From positions 62,001 through 126,000 of the forward strand of contig NZ_JAILYN010000008.1 of assembly GCF_019795155.1 (NCBI RefSeq): DNA of 64,000 bases. Reading direction: 5' to 3'. The stretch comes from Marinobacterium arenosum (lineage in GTDB: Bacteria; Pseudomonadota; Gammaproteobacteria; Pseudomonadales; Balneatricaceae). Each line of letters begins with the position of its first letter. Positions within the stretch are counted from its first letter, which is position 1. A model generated the notes under the pieces. It ran no database searches, had not been told where the DNA came from, and saw nothing but the letters and a program-made list of their open reading frames with translations. Made by a program: the position numbers and the translations under genes. This document shows positions 18,214 through 30,896 of the stretch, in pieces.

Positions 18214-19037
18214 TCAGATTCTTCGTTCGGGTTGTCGTTTTTATTGCTCAGGTAATCGCTAATTCTAACAAACTCGGCCAAGGCCAACCGTTCCGGCCGC
18301 AGCCCCGGATCGATGCCGAGCTGTTCCAGTTCATCGCCGCTGAGCAGTGGCTTGAGGTTGTTGCGCAGGGTCTTACGACGCATGGTGAAGGCGGTGCGGA
18401 CCACCCGTTCCAGCATCGCCACATCCTGCGCCTCGACCGGTAGCTGCTGGTACGGGGTCAGCCGGATGATCGCCGAATCGACTTTGGGGGCCGGGTTGAA
18501 GGCGCCCGGCGGCACCACGAACAGCTTCTCCACCTTGCAGAAGTACTGCGCCATGATGCCCAGGCGACCATAGTTGTTCTCGCCGGGCCCGGCGGCCATC
18601 CGGTCGACCACCTCTTTCTGCAGCATGAAGTGCATATCCAGGATGCAGTCGCTGTGCCTGAGCAGGTGGAAGATCAGCTGGGTGGAGATGTTGTAGGGCA
18701 GATTGCCGACCACCCGCAGCGGCCGATCATCGTCCTGCAGCATGCGGAAGTCGAATTTCATCGCATCCTCTTCGAAGATGCGGAACTTGTCGCCGTAGTT
18801 GAAGAACTTGGAGCGCAGGATCGGCGGCAGGTCGCGGTCCAGCTCGATCGCGTCGAGTGCGCCGGCGGCATCCAGCAGTTCTTCGGTCAGCGCGCCGAGG
18901 CCCGGGCCGATCTCGACCAGGTGGTCGGATTTGCGCGGTGCGATGGCGGAGATGATACGGCGGATGATGCCGGCATCATGCAGGAAATTCTGCCCGAAAC
19001 GTTTGCGGGCCTGGTGCATCGGGGAACGTTTGCTCAT
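18210..19037 (-). CDS. rsmA: 16S rRNA (A1518/A1519-N6)-dimethyltransferase RsmA (KsgA)
   Basis: Dimethylates two adjacent adenines in the 3' terminal hairpin of 16S rRNA late in 30S assembly. The 275-residue protein has RKRFGQNFLHDAGII, the SAM-binding VEIGPGLGALTEEL, and the catalytic NLPYNISTQL. Start MSKRSPMHQARKRFGQNF is usual for the family. Lies between pdxA and apaG in the same operon. Confidence 0.97.
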   Translation of the reverse strand: MSKRSPMHQARKRFGQNFLHDAGIIRRIISAIAPRKSDHLVEIGPGLGALTEELLDAAGALDAIELDRDLPPILRSKFFNYGDKFRIFEEDAMKFDFRMLQDDDRPLRVVGNLPYNISTQLIFHLLRHSDCILDMHFMLQKEVVDRMAAGPGENNYGRLGIMAQYFCKVEKLFVVPPGAFNPAPKVDSAIIRLTPYQQLPVEAQDVAMLERVVRTAFTMRRKTLRNNLKPLLSGDELEQLGIDPGLRPERLALAEFVRISDYLSNKNDNPNEESE

Positions 19038-19043
19038 ATTCGC

Positions 19044-20039
19044 TCAGTGGTCGGCGTGACGGTGGCTCGCCATGGTGGCGGCGTAATCGATCGCGGTCAA
19101 CAGGCTACCGTTATCAGCCTGGCCGGTGCCGGCCAGCTCCAGTGCGGTGCCATGGTCGACCGAGGTGCGGATGATCGGCATCCCCAGGGTGATATTGACC
19201 GCCCGGCCGAAGCCCTTGTATTTCAGCACCGGTAGCCCCTGGTCGTGGTACATCGCCAGTACCGCATCGGCACGCTGCAGGTATTTTTCGTTGAACAGGG
19301 TGTCGGCCGGCAGCGGCCCTTCCAGCGCCAGCCCCTTGCCGCGCCAGTCGGCCAGCACCGGTTCGATCACCTCGATCTCTTCGCGGCCCAGGTGGCCGCC
19401 TTCGCCGGCATGCGGATTCAGGCCGGCGACCAGGATGTGCGGATCGGGTAGGCCGAAATCCTGCTTCAGCGACTGCTGCAGTACGTCGATCACCTGGCCC
19501 AGCAGCGCCGGGGTGAGGGCGTCGGCGACCGCTCGCAGTGGCAGGTGGGTGGTGACCAGCGCCACCCGCAGTCCCTCGGTGGCCAGCATCATCACCACCT
19601 TGTCGCTGCCGGTCAGCGCTTCGAGGAATTCGGTGTGACCGCTGAACGGAATGCCGGCGTCGTTGATCACCCCCTTGTGAACCGGGGCGGTGACCAATGC
19701 GTCGAAGCGGCCGTCCAGGCAGCCCTCGGTAGCGACCCGCAGCGTATCCAGCACATACTCGGCGTTGCGCGGATCCAGCTGGCCGGCGCTGACCTGGGCG
19801 CGCAGCTTGACCGGCAGTACGGTCAGGCTGCGGGCCTGGCTCGGCCGCGGCGCCTCGTCGGCATCGAACAGCTCGATATGCAGCGGCAGGTTCAGTGCGG
19901 CGGCCCGTTCGCGCAGCAGATCGGGGTCGGCGACCACCACCAGCTCGTGGGGGTGGGACTGCTGGGCCACCTGGATGCAGAGATCCGGGCCGATGCCGGC
20001 CGGTTCGCCAGCGGTAATTGCCAGTCGTTTAGCGCTCAC
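19044..20039 (-). CDS. pdxA: 4-hydroxythreonine-4-phosphate dehydrogenase PdxA
   Basis: NAD-dependent oxidation in pyridoxal 5'-phosphate synthesis. The 331-residue protein shows [48 protein letters not shown] and [15 protein letters not shown], including the conserved metal-binding histidines. Follows surA by 7 bases. Confidence 0.97.
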   Translation of the reverse strand: MSAKRLAITAGEPAGIGPDLCIQVAQQSHPHELVVVADPDLLRERAAALNLPLHIELFDADEAPRPSQARSLTVLPVKLRAQVSAGQLDPRNAEYVLDTLRVATEGCLDGRFDALVTAPVHKGVINDAGIPFSGHTEFLEALTGSDKVVMMLATEGLRVALVTTHLPLRAVADALTPALLGQVIDVLQQSLKQDFGLPDPHILVAGLNPHAGEGGHLGREEIEVIEPVLADWRGKGLALEGPLPADTLFNEKYLQRADAVLAMYHDQGLPVLKYKGFGRAVNITLGMPIIRTSVDHGTALELAGTGQADNGSLLTAIDYAATMASHRHADH

Positions 20040-20046
20040 TCAGCGG

Positions 20047-21336
20047 TTACCTTTTAATCTCGATAAAAGCCTCGGCGCGCAGTTCGCGCAGCCAGTTGGC
20101 CAGCTCTTCGTTGAATTTACGCTTGCGGATCGCCTCCCGGGCCTGGCTTTCCAGCATCTCTTCGCCCAGGTCCTGTTGTCGGCGGTCACGTACCCAGAGA
20201 ATATGCCAGCCGAAGCGCGACTCGAACGGCTTGGATACCTGGCCGGTCGGGGTGCTGTTCATCATGTTCTCGAACGCCGGCACCATCTGGCCGTTCTGGG
20301 CCCAGCCCAGGTCACCGCCCTCCGAACCGCTGGCCGGATCGTCGCTGTACTCTTTAGCCAGCTTAGCAAAGTCCTCGCCGTTCTCGTTGATTCGCTTGTA
20401 CAACCGGCTGATCAGCTGCCTGGCCTGCGCCGAGGTACGGATCTCGCTTGGTTTCAGCAGGATATGGGAGACCAGTGTCTGGTCGACCAGCTGCACCGCG
20501 CCGCCTTTCTTGTCACGTACCTGAACGATGTAGAAGCCGCTACTGGTGCGGATCGGGCTGCTGAACTGGCCCGCCTGCAGCGGCCGCACCGCCTTGGCCA
20601 GCGCTTCCGGAATCTCGTTGGCCTTGCGCCAGCCCAGGTCGCCGCCCTTCAGGGCGTTGGGGGCGTCGGAGTGGGCGGTCGCCAGTTCGGCGAAGTCGGC
20701 GCCGTCAACCAGCTGGCGGTACAGTGCCTGCGCTTCCTTTTCCGCCTGCTGGATCAGTTCCGGATTGGCGCGCGGCGGAATGTCGATCAGGATATGGCTG
20801 AGCAGGTAATCGGCCTGGCTGCCCTGTTGGCCCTGTTCCGACTCCAGGTAGTTCCGCAGTTCCTGGTCGGAGACCCGGATGCGGCGGCCGACGTTGGCTT
20901 GCTGGATCTGCTGCAGCAACACTTCGCGGCCGATCTGCTCGCGCACCTGGGCGTAGTCTTCGCCTTCGGCGATCAGCGCCTGGCGGAACTGTTCCAGGGT
21001 CATGTTGTTGCCGTACGCGACCCGCTCGACCGCCATGTTCAGCCGCTCGTCGGACAGCCGGATCCCCTGGCTTTGGCCGACCTGCATCTGCAGGCTTTCG
21101 ATGATCATCCGCTCGAGGATCTGGCTGCGCAGTACGTCGTCCGGCGGCAGGCGGGTGCCGCGGGCCTGCAGCTGTTCGGTGATCAGGGCGGTCTTTTGGG
21201 CCAGCTCGCTCTGCAGGATGATGTCGTCATTGGCGATCGCCACCACGGCGTCGATCGGTACCGGAGCGGCCTGGACGGAGAGGGCGAGGCCGGCGCCGGC
21301 CAGCGCCATGGCGATGCGATGACGCAAGTTAGTCAT
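20047..21336 (-). CDS. surA: Periplasmic chaperone and peptidyl-prolyl isomerase SurA
   Basis: Escorts unfolded outer-membrane proteins, including LptD. The ATG at 21336 (MTNLRHRIAMALAGAG) starts a signal peptide ending at VQA-APVP; it overlaps the lptD stop by 8 bases (ATGACTAA), so an upstream ATG inside lptD is less likely. 429 residues: N-terminal chaperone domain, then two parvulin domains (about 170-270 and 280-385) with SHILID/SHILLK and GGDLGW signatures, and a C-terminal helix. Confidence 0.96.
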   Translation of the reverse strand: MTNLRHRIAMALAGAGLALSVQAAPVPIDAVVAIANDDIILQSELAQKTALITEQLQARGTRLPPDDVLRSQILERMIIESLQMQVGQSQGIRLSDERLNMAVERVAYGNNMTLEQFRQALIAEGEDYAQVREQIGREVLLQQIQQANVGRRIRVSDQELRNYLESEQGQQGSQADYLLSHILIDIPPRANPELIQQAEKEAQALYRQLVDGADFAELATAHSDAPNALKGGDLGWRKANEIPEALAKAVRPLQAGQFSSPIRTSSGFYIVQVRDKKGGAVQLVDQTLVSHILLKPSEIRTSAQARQLISRLYKRINENGEDFAKLAKEYSDDPASGSEGGDLGWAQNGQMVPAFENMMNSTPTGQVSKPFESRFGWHILWVRDRRQQDLGEEMLESQAREAIRKRKFNEELANWLRELRAEAFIEIKR

Positions 21337-24229
21337 TTTTCTGTTCTTCACGTTCTCTAAAACCAATGATGTCGTCGAGGTAGCTGCCGCTGCCGCTGCC
21401 GAGACCGCCGAGGCCTTTCAGGTAGAACTGCAGGTAGAAGCCACTATCGGTGTTGTCGGTGTCGTCCAGCCAGCGGCGGGCGGCGAAGCGCACGCTCCAG
21501 CAGCAGCTCTCGTATTCCAGGCCGAGCAGGGTTTCCAGGTTTTCACTGTCCTGAATGTCGTGCTGCCAGCGGCCCAGCAGGCTCCACTGACGGCCGAGCG
21601 GCCAGATCAGCGAGCTGTCGATCTGCTCGCGGGCGTCTTCTTCGAAACGGTAACTGAAGTTGAAACGGTGATCCAGATCGCTCTGGTAGCTCAGTTTCAG
21701 GTTGGTTTTCTGGCTGTCGAACTGCTCGTCGAAGATCAGGTCGGCGGTACCGCGCCAGTAATGGTTGAAATGCCAGACCGCTTCCGAGGCGATATCGGAC
21801 TGGCCGCTGGTTTCGGCCGGGGTGCTGCTGCTCAGCTGTACTTCGCGGTCAGCCAGGTAGTAGGCCTGACCGATGCTGAAGCGGGCCCGCTCGTAGCCGT
21901 TCGGCTCGATCCAGCGGCTGGTGACCCCCAGCGAAACCTGTTGTGCATCGCCAATCCGGTCGCGGCCGGAGAAGCGGTTGAAGCGGAACAGTGAGCGGTA
22001 GTCGAAATCCAGTTCGGCGGTGTCGAAATCGGGGATCTCGTCCTGGTTCTCCTCGCTGGCGTACAGCATGAACAGGCGCGGTTCCAGGGTCTGCTGGCCG
22101 CCGTTGTCCAGCATCCGTTCGAAGATCAGGCCGCTGTCCAGGCTGAGCACCGGCACGCTGATGCTGGGCTGGTCATCCAGGCCGCTCAACTGGTCGTCGA
22201 GCTGGTAGCTACTGTGCCACAGTCGTGCCGCCGGTTTCAGGTAACCCCAGGGGCGGCGCCAGTTGTAGCTCAGCGTCGGCATCAGGTGGAAACGCTCGCC
22301 GGTAATCCGGTCGGCGCCGGTCAGGCCGCTGAGGTCGCGGTCGAAGCTGACCGCCTCGGCGAAGTAGTCCAGTTGCATGCCGTTCCAGCCTTCGGAACCC
22401 TGCACGTAGAACTGCGGCATCACCTCGTACGGCGAGTCGTCGTCGGAGATGGTCTGGAAGCCGTGCACCCGCAGGCGGGCGTTCCAGCCGTCGCCCCAGT
22501 AGCCGATCTCGCCACGCTGGTTCAGGTGGTCGTGACGGGCCACCGACAGGGTGGTGTCGAGGTCGTCGAAATAGTCGTCGTCGCTGACCCGGGTAAAGTC
22601 GATCTCGGTGTCCCAGCGGCCGGTGTCACGGTTTTCGTGTTCGATGCCGAGCAGCCAGCGGTTATTGCCGCGCTTATCGTCATTCGACAGCCAGGAGGTG
22701 TTCAGTACGTTGTAAGAGCGGCGGTTCAGGTAGCGGAACTCGTTCTCCAGCATCATGCCGCGTTCGCTGACGATCCGCGGCGTCAGGGTGTCGTCGTAGT
22801 TGGCCGCCAGGTTGAAATAGTAGGGCACCGCCAGGTCCAGCCCGTTGTCGCCGGTAACGCTGATCGACGGGTAGAGGAAGCCGGATTTGCGGCGATCGTC
22901 GATCGGGAAGGTCACGTACGGCAGGTAGAGGATCGGCACGCTGCCGACCTCCAGCACCATGTCGCGGGCGGTGCCGAAGCCTTCCTCTTTATCCAGCATG
23001 ATGTTGTCGGCATGCAGCTGCCAGCTCTCTACGCCCGGCGGACAGTAGGTATAGCTGCCGTCCTCGATACGGATGCGGGCGTCCTGCAGGCGGATGATCC
23101 GGCCCGCCTCGCCGCGCAGGTGGCGCTCGTGCATCACGTACTGGGCATTGGTGAAGATCGTCTCGCCAGTCTCGATGTCGGCCTGGGCGGTGTCGCCGCG
23201 CAGCAGCACCCCCGGTTCGCGGAAGCTGACATCGCCCTGCAGGCTGGCCTTGCTGGTGACCTGGTCATATTCGGCGTAGTCGGCACTCAGCAGGCGCTGT
23301 TCCTGCTGCACCTTGACGCCGCCCTCGAGCCGGGTCAGCCCGCCCAGCTGGGTGGAGGATTGCAACGCTTCCAGGTAGAGCGGCGGATTGTCGACCGCGT
23401 CCAGCTCGTTGAACTGCGGCACCAGGTAGTAGCCGCGGCACAGGCCGGCGTTGGGATCGGTGATCCAGTCCAGGTGGCTGTATTGACCGGTCGGTACTGC
23501 CTCGGCCTGGGCGACGGCGCTGCCTTCGACACCGAGTGGCTGGCCGGGCAGGGCGACCTGCTGCTGGTTGCAGTCCCAGTTGCCGTCGCTGCCCGCTTCG
23601 CACTGCCACTCGGTCGGGTTGCCGGCCAGCTGGGGCGTACCCGGCTGCACCGCGCCGGGTTGGCTGCCGCCGGTCGCCAGCGCGCTGGGGGTACCGGCCT
23701 GGCAGACCCAGTCGCCGTTCTCGGCATGGCAGTCCCAGCTGTCGCTGGTGGCTGCGGCCGTGGCTTGCGGTGCGGTGGCCGGGCGATTTGGTTGTGGGCG
23801 GCCGAGCTGTGGGCGGCCGAGCTGTGGGCGGCTGAGCTGCCGAGGTTCGGGCTGCCTTAGCAGTTGCGGGCGCTGCACGGCGATCGCTGCCGGCGCGGCT
23901 TCGATCTTGGCCGGCTCGCTTTTTTTGCTCGTCAGCTGCTCGGTCGGTTGTTGTTCGGTTGCTGTTTGGCGCTGTTCGGCAGCAGTCGTTTCCGCAGCTG
24001 CCGGTGCGTTAGCGTCCGGCTGCGGCTGGCGGCTGGCTACGTCGGCTTCCGGCTGTGCGGCCGGTTCAGGGGCGTCGTTAACGTCACACTGCCACTCGCC
24101 GTCGCCCTGCATGGTACAGGTCCAGGCCATCTCGTGTTCGTTCGGAGAGGCGGCAAGGCCGCCGGTTGACGCGGTGATGCCGGCGATCGCCAGGCTCAGC
24201 GTCAGTGAGGTGCGCGGTGTGAAAGGCAT
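21329..24229 (-). CDS. lptD: LPS-assembly protein LptD with extended N-terminus
   Basis: Outer-membrane barrel that, with LptE, inserts lipopolysaccharide into the outer leaflet. The ATG at 24229 (MPFTPRTSLTLSLAIAG) gives a signal peptide cleaved near LAA-SP. The 966-residue protein is about 180 longer than E. coli LptD. The extra part (residues about 30-230) is Gln/Ala/Pro-rich with short RPQLG tandem repeats and three copies of a W-x-C ... G-x-W-x-C motif. The jellyroll and barrel follow, with the paired cysteines (YESCCW) and earlier cysteines (GLCRGYY) expected for disulfide maturation. Confidence 0.96.
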   Translation of the reverse strand: MPFTPRTSLTLSLAIAGITASTGGLAASPNEHEMAWTCTMQGDGEWQCDVNDAPEPAAQPEADVASRQPQPDANAPAAAETTAAEQRQTATEQQPTEQLTSKKSEPAKIEAAPAAIAVQRPQLLRQPEPRQLSRPQLGRPQLGRPQPNRPATAPQATAAATSDSWDCHAENGDWVCQAGTPSALATGGSQPGAVQPGTPQLAGNPTEWQCEAGSDGNWDCNQQQVALPGQPLGVEGSAVAQAEAVPTGQYSHLDWITDPNAGLCRGYYLVPQFNELDAVDNPPLYLEALQSSTQLGGLTRLEGGVKVQQEQRLLSADYAEYDQVTSKASLQGDVSFREPGVLLRGDTAQADIETGETIFTNAQYVMHERHLRGEAGRIIRLQDARIRIEDGSYTYCPPGVESWQLHADNIMLDKEEGFGTARDMVLEVGSVPILYLPYVTFPIDDRRKSGFLYPSISVTGDNGLDLAVPYYFNLAANYDDTLTPRIVSERGMMLENEFRYLNRRSYNVLNTSWLSNDDKRGNNRWLLGIEHENRDTGRWDTEIDFTRVSDDDYFDDLDTTLSVARHDHLNQRGEIGYWGDGWNARLRVHGFQTISDDDSPYEVMPQFYVQGSEGWNGMQLDYFAEAVSFDRDLSGLTGADRITGERFHLMPTLSYNWRRPWGYLKPAARLWHSSYQLDDQLSGLDDQPSISVPVLSLDSGLIFERMLDNGGQQTLEPRLFMLYASEENQDEIPDFDTAELDFDYRSLFRFNRFSGRDRIGDAQQVSLGVTSRWIEPNGYERARFSIGQAYYLADREVQLSSSTPAETSGQSDIASEAVWHFNHYWRGTADLIFDEQFDSQKTNLKLSYQSDLDHRFNFSYRFEEDAREQIDSSLIWPLGRQWSLLGRWQHDIQDSENLETLLGLEYESCCWSVRFAARRWLDDTDNTDSGFYLQFYLKGLGGLGSGSGSYLDDIIGFREREEQKND

Positions 24230-24479
24230 TAACGGTTGAATCCCTGGGTGACCCGGCTCCACCGGGGCCGTGATATGTCCGATAAAGCGAGGAATGATAA
24301 AGGATCTGGCGTAATTTGCCAGTCCGACGGCGGTACGGGTTGCGGTGGGACAACGGATGCCGTTCGGCGTTCAGTGATGGCCGGTGTTACAATCGCGCAC
24401 ACGCCAGATCTCGCTGCGACCGGGCCGTTGCCTGCGGTTGCAGTGGGGGATTCGCTTTGAACGATGAGGACAGGATTGC

Positions 24480-26969
<2,490 letters not shown>

Positions 26970-27150
26970 CAGTTGTGAGTTAACAGTTTACGGCTGATCG
27001 AAGCGGCCTCCAGGCGCTGAAGACTGGGGTGGGTTCTACGTACTTGGTAATTTCCCAATCAGTTAACAGTTTACAGAGACTAGGCAGATTGCACCGGCGA
27101 GTTGGTGTTTGCGCTCTGTAATCTGTCAACTTGTCACTGTTAACTCACCC
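26970..27150. repeat. Intergenic cluster of GTTAACAGT/CTGTCAACT elements
   Basis: This gap between djlA and the convergent DUF3530-like gene holds several copies of GTTAACAGT[T] and its inverse, including CTGTCAACTTGTCACTGTTA at 27123-27142. The same element lies after tsaD (5578-5600) and before ubiT's terminator (47080-47102). No gene or intrinsic terminator is evident. Confidence 0.7.
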
Positions 27151-28278
27151 TCATATCGCCGGCTTACGCGCCTGTCCCGGCCCCAGTTCCATCTTCGGCT
27201 GTTCATCCATCCGCGGTTTCGGACGCGCGCCGTTCTTCTCCGCCTCCAGCAGATAGCGGGTCATATAACCGCGTACCCGCGACAGAATCCACTTGTTGCG
27301 CTGCTTCCAGTTGTCGGGCTGCAGCGGCATCCGGCTCTGGTGGTAGTTGGTCAGTTTTTCCCGCCTCGCCAGTCGCTGACGTTCGGCCGGGCTGGTCGGC
27401 TGGCGGTCATCGGCGAGTGGCTCGCCATGGTAGAGATCCAGCACGGTGCCGCGAAGCTGTGGTAGCAACATCATCAGGTCGGGCACGTCGGGGTGTTGCG
27501 GCTGGCGGGCATCGACCATCACCAGATCGGCCTCCAGCGCCTCGTCCAACTGCATTGCGAAGGCGGCGGCCCAGACCGCACCGCTGCCGATGCCCAGAAT
27601 CACCAGCCGGCCCGGGTTCTGCTGCAATTGGGCGACCGCCGCATTGCCGGCATCCATCACCCGCTGGTCGTAGCTGGGGCCCGGCGGGGGTGGCGGTTCG
27701 CTGACCGGCGGTTCGGTTGCGGCCGCTGTGCTGGATGGCATCGCTACCGCGCTGTCGTTGTCGCCGGCTTCTGCTGGATCGGCGCCATCGCCATCGTTTT
27801 CGCCGGCTGTCGGTTTCAGGCTGGACTGGCTGGGCAGGGTGCGCTTCGGCAGCGGTGTATGCGGTGGTTTGGGCAGTTGCAGCGACAGCGTATCCCAGCC
27901 TTTATCGGCTAGCCCCAGCCGCAGCGGGCGGACCAGGTTCGGCCAGTCGGCGTGGGTCTGGTCGTCATGGAACAGGATCACCGAGCCGTGCAGCTGGCCG
28001 CTGCCCTGCGGCTGGTAGAGGGCCAGCGCCGGTATTTCGCCGATCGGCAGCCAGAGCACCTGGGTGCGCGGCTCCAGTGCCTTGGCCAGCTCGGCGACCT
28101 TGGCCGCGTCGGGGTCGGGCTCGCTGCGCGGTCGCGGCGGTCGCGGCGGTTCGGCCGGGGCGGCAGCGGGGGCGGTCTGTTCGGTGGGCGCCGGTTCGGC
28201 GTCGCCATCGGCCGCCGCCGCCGGCAGGGCGACCAGCAACGACAGCAGCAGGGGTATAAAGGGCAGCGGCTTGATCAT
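27151..28278 (-). CDS. Exported DUF3530-type alpha/beta-hydrolase-like protein
   Basis: A 375-residue protein with a signal peptide ([21 protein letters not shown]) starting at the ATG at 28278. A Pro/Ala/Glu-rich linker follows (residues 22-60), then a hydrolase-like fold: [33 protein letters not shown], and a nucleophile-elbow-like [13 protein letters not shown], with a second low-complexity insert (about 160-215). The architecture matches the DUF3530 family seen in Pseudomonas and relatives. The substrate is unknown. Divergent from rpe. Confidence 0.75.
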   Translation of the reverse strand: MIKPLPFIPLLLSLLVALPAAAADGDAEPAPTEQTAPAAAPAEPPRPPRPRSEPDPDAAKVAELAKALEPRTQVLWLPIGEIPALALYQPQGSGQLHGSVILFHDDQTHADWPNLVRPLRLGLADKGWDTLSLQLPKPPHTPLPKRTLPSQSSLKPTAGENDGDGADPAEAGDNDSAVAMPSSTAAATEPPVSEPPPPPGPSYDQRVMDAGNAAVAQLQQNPGRLVILGIGSGAVWAAAFAMQLDEALEADLVMVDARQPQHPDVPDLMMLLPQLRGTVLDLYHGEPLADDRQPTSPAERQRLARREKLTNYHQSRMPLQPDNWKQRNKWILSRVRGYMTRYLLEAEKNGARPKPRMDEQPKMELGPGQARKPAI

Positions 28279-28428
28279 GCGGCTGATTATCGGCAAGCGG
28301 GCTGGGTCAGGCAAGCACCGCTGGCAGTCGCCGGTCGCTTGGGTACAATAGCCACCTTCAAAGAGCGCAGTCCGCTTGGCACTCCTGGCGACGCTCTGTT
28401 CGCTTCCACTGACAGAAAAGAGACCTCC

Positions 28429-29103
28429 ATGGCCGACTTCAAAATTGCTCCCTCGATCCTCTCCGCCGACTTCGCGCGTCTGGGGGAGGAGGTGGATAAC
28501 GTACTGGCGGCGGGCGCCGACTACGTCCACTTCGATGTGATGGACAACCATTACGTGCCGAACCTGACCATCGGCCCGATGGTCTGCAAGGCGCTGCGCA
28601 AGCACGGTGTCAGTGCGCCGATCGACGTGCACCTGATGGTCAAGCCGGTCGACCGGATGATCGGCGACTTCATCGAGGCCGGTGCCAGCTTCATCACCTT
28701 CCACCCGGAGGCCTCCGAACATATCGACCGTTCGCTGCAGATGATCCGCGACGGCGGTTGCAAATCCGGCCTGGTGTTCAACCCGGCCACCCCGCTGAGC
28801 CACCTGGAGTACGTGCTGGACAAGGTCGACATGGTGCTGCTGATGTCGGTCAACCCGGGCTTCGGCGGCCAGAAGTTCATCCCGGGCACCTTGAATAAAC
28901 TGCGTCAGGCGCGCGAACTGATCGACGCCAGCGGCTACGACATCCGGCTGGAGATCGACGGCGGCGTCGGCATCCAGAATATCCGCGAGATCGCCGAGGC
29001 GGGTGCCGATACCTTCGTGGCCGGCTCCGCGATCTTCAACACCGACGATTACCAGGCCACCATCGACGCGATGCGCGCCGAACTGGCCCAGGCCAAGGTG
29101 TAA
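28429..29103 (+). CDS. rpe: Ribulose-phosphate 3-epimerase
   Basis: Interconverts ribulose-5-phosphate and xylulose-5-phosphate in the pentose phosphate pathway. The 224-residue TIM barrel begins [21 protein letters not shown] and has [42 protein letters not shown] and EIDGGVG. Followed 5 bases later by gph, the common proteobacterial pairing. Confidence 0.97.
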   Translation: MADFKIAPSILSADFARLGEEVDNVLAAGADYVHFDVMDNHYVPNLTIGPMVCKALRKHGVSAPIDVHLMVKPVDRMIGDFIEAGASFITFHPEASEHIDRSLQMIRDGGCKSGLVFNPATPLSHLEYVLDKVDMVLLMSVNPGFGGQKFIPGTLNKLRQARELIDASGYDIRLEIDGGVGIQNIREIAEAGADTFVAGSAIFNTDDYQATIDAMRAELAQAKV

Positions 29104-29108
29104 GCCCG

Positions 29109-29786
29109 ATGCGGACGCTGTTCGACGGCCGCGATCCGAAAGCGGTGCTGTTCGACCTGGACGGCACCCTGGTGGACAGCGTGCCCGATCTTGCTCAGGC
29201 GGTGGACCGGATGCTGGTTGAGTTGGGCCGGGCGGAAGCTGGCGAGGCGCGGGTGCGCCAGTGGGTCGGCAACGGCGCCCAGCTGCTGGTCAAGCGGGCG
29301 CTCTGTGGTCAGCTGTCACTGGATGGGGTGGCTGAGGATGCGCAGTTCGATCGCGCTTACCGACTGTTCCTGCAGTTCTACGGCGAGCACACCAGCGGCT
29401 TCAGCACGCTTTACCCCGGTGTATTGGACTGCCTCGACGGCCTGCGTCAGCGTGGCATCGCACTGGCGGTGGTGACCAACAAGCCGATGCGCTTCACCGA
29501 GCCGATGCTGGCCGGCTTTGGCCTGAGCGACTATTTCCAGTGCGTGCTGGGTGGCGATTCGCTGAGCGTCAAGAAACCGGACCCGGCACCGCTGCTGCAG
29601 GCGATGCGGCAGCTCGGCAGCGGCCCGGCCGATACCCTGATGGTTGGCGACTCGGTCAACGACCTGCGTGCCGCCCGTGCCGCCGGCTGCCCGGTGGCCT
29701 GCGTGCCCTACGGCTACAACCACGGCGAGCCGATCGCCGTCAGCAAGCCGGACCTGCTGGTCGAGCGGCTCGACCAGCTGCTCTGA
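29109..29786 (+). CDS. gph: Phosphoglycolate phosphatase Gph
   Basis: HAD-family phosphatase that removes 2-phosphoglycolate made during DNA repair. 225 residues with motif I VLFDLDGTLVDSVPDL, motif II VVTNKP, motif III Lys in VKKPDP and motif IV MVGDSVNDLRAARAAG. Forms a two-gene operon with rpe. In many relatives trpE follows; here nhaR and nhaA lie between. Confidence 0.95.
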   Translation: MRTLFDGRDPKAVLFDLDGTLVDSVPDLAQAVDRMLVELGRAEAGEARVRQWVGNGAQLLVKRALCGQLSLDGVAEDAQFDRAYRLFLQFYGEHTSGFSTLYPGVLDCLDGLRQRGIALAVVTNKPMRFTEPMLAGFGLSDYFQCVLGGDSLSVKKPDPAPLLQAMRQLGSGPADTLMVGDSVNDLRAARAAGCPVACVPYGYNHGEPIAVSKPDLLVERLDQLL

Positions 29787-29795
29787 GCGGCCTGC

Positions 29796-30710
29796 TCAGG
29801 GTTCCTGCTCGATCTGGTCCAGCACCCGGCGGGCGGTATTGGTGACCGCCAGTACCGCCGGGTGGCTGATCCGCCGCTCCAGCGAGATCGCGTAGAAGCG
29901 CTCGCGAATCGAATCGATCCGGCCGATCCTGCTGACGTTGAACTGCCGCTCGATCTCCGCTTCCAGCACCGCCGGGCCGCAGAATATCCCCTTGCCGGCC
30001 TGACCGAAGGTCCCCAGCAGGGCGTGATCGACACACTCCACCACCACCTGCGGTTGCAGCCCCTGAACGTCGAACCACTTCATCAGGCTGGCACCGATCA
30101 TGGTATCGCTGGTCGGCATCAACAGCGGCGCGCCGTTCAGCGAGCGGGGAACATCACCGCCGAACTTGCGGGCCAGCGCATCGCAGGCGAACAATGACAG
30201 GCCGCATTCGCCCAACAGGTGGTTGTAAGCCCGGACATGGAAACCGGCATCCACCGGCCGGTCGGTCAGCACCATGTCCACCCGATGGGCGGCCAGGTCG
30301 GCCAGCAGGGTTTCCATGCTACCTTCGCGGCACTCCAGACGGACCGGGTCCTCCAGCTCCAGCGCCGGTTCCAGTAAGCGGTAGGCGATCAGCTTGGGCA
30401 GCACGTCGGCGATACCGACGTTGAAAAGTCGCCGGGTTGGCAGCGGATTGCTAAGCTGTTCCTGTAATGCCTCGCCCATCGCGAAGATCTGCTCGGCATA
30501 GTCGCGCGCCCGCTGGCCCGCTTCGGTCAGCGCCAGGCGACGTCCGCTGCGTTCGAACAGCGCGGTGCCGAGGCTCTCCTCCAGCAGCTTAAGCTGGCCG
30601 GAGATGGTCTGCGGTGTTAAATTCAGGGTTTCGCTGGCGCGGGCAATGGAGCCCTCCTGAGCGACGACCAGGAAGTAACGCAGGTGTTTGAAGTTCAGAT
30701 GATGCAGCAT
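29796..30710 (-). CDS. nhaR: LysR-type transcriptional activator NhaR
   Basis: A 304-residue LysR regulator expected to activate nhaA in response to sodium. The ATG at 30710 gives MLHHLNFKHLRYFLVVAQEGS with the winged-helix DNA-binding domain (residues 1-65, SETLNLTPQTISGQLKLLEE) and the ligand-binding domain after it. Upstream in-frame codons run into the AT-rich promoter region. Divergent from nhaA, the classic arrangement. Confidence 0.9.
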   Translation of the reverse strand: MLHHLNFKHLRYFLVVAQEGSIARASETLNLTPQTISGQLKLLEESLGTALFERSGRRLALTEAGQRARDYAEQIFAMGEALQEQLSNPLPTRRLFNVGIADVLPKLIAYRLLEPALELEDPVRLECREGSMETLLADLAAHRVDMVLTDRPVDAGFHVRAYNHLLGECGLSLFACDALARKFGGDVPRSLNGAPLLMPTSDTMIGASLMKWFDVQGLQPQVVVECVDHALLGTFGQAGKGIFCGPAVLEAEIERQFNVSRIGRIDSIRERFYAISLERRISHPAVLAVTNTARRVLDQIEQEP

Positions 30711-30771
30711 GGTTCGATAAATACGAATATATGCTAAATTAAATTCGAATTTTACTGATGAAAGCGGGCAG

Positions 30772-30896
30772 TATACTGGGTCTTGAGATTTAGGTCTCCC
30801 CGTAAAGGTCTGGCTGCTGAGACTCATACCAGCAGGCTCTTATCACTATGCATTACCCACCCCGGCCTGTCCGGGGTTTTTTTTGAGGGATACGCT
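30772..30896 (+). promoter_or_regulatory. nhaA promoter and structured leader (riboswitch candidate)
   Basis: A -10-like TATACT at 30772-30777 predicts transcription from about 30784 and a leader of roughly 113 bases before nhaA. The leader contains a direct repeat AGGTCT (30792-30797, 30806-30811), a hairpin with CTGCTG/CAGCAG arms (30814-30835) and an intrinsic terminator. Known nhaA leader motifs (nhaA-I and nhaA-II, reported as lithium-responsive riboswitches) have this general logic. I cannot assign the class by eye. Confidence 0.45.
30860..30884 (+). terminator. Intrinsic terminator abutting the nhaA ribosome-binding site
   Basis: CCCCGG-CCTGT-CCGGGG followed by eight T residues (30877-30884), then GAGGGA and the nhaA ATG 12 bases after the T run. 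No plus-strand gene ends just upstream (gph ended at 29786 with nhaR between on the other strand), so it should attenuate nhaA itself. Confidence 0.8.

Noticed and set aside
22214-23860. 548-codon plus-strand frame opposite lptD
   Set aside because: Shadow of lptD; Val/Gln/His-rich with no family and no ribosome site.
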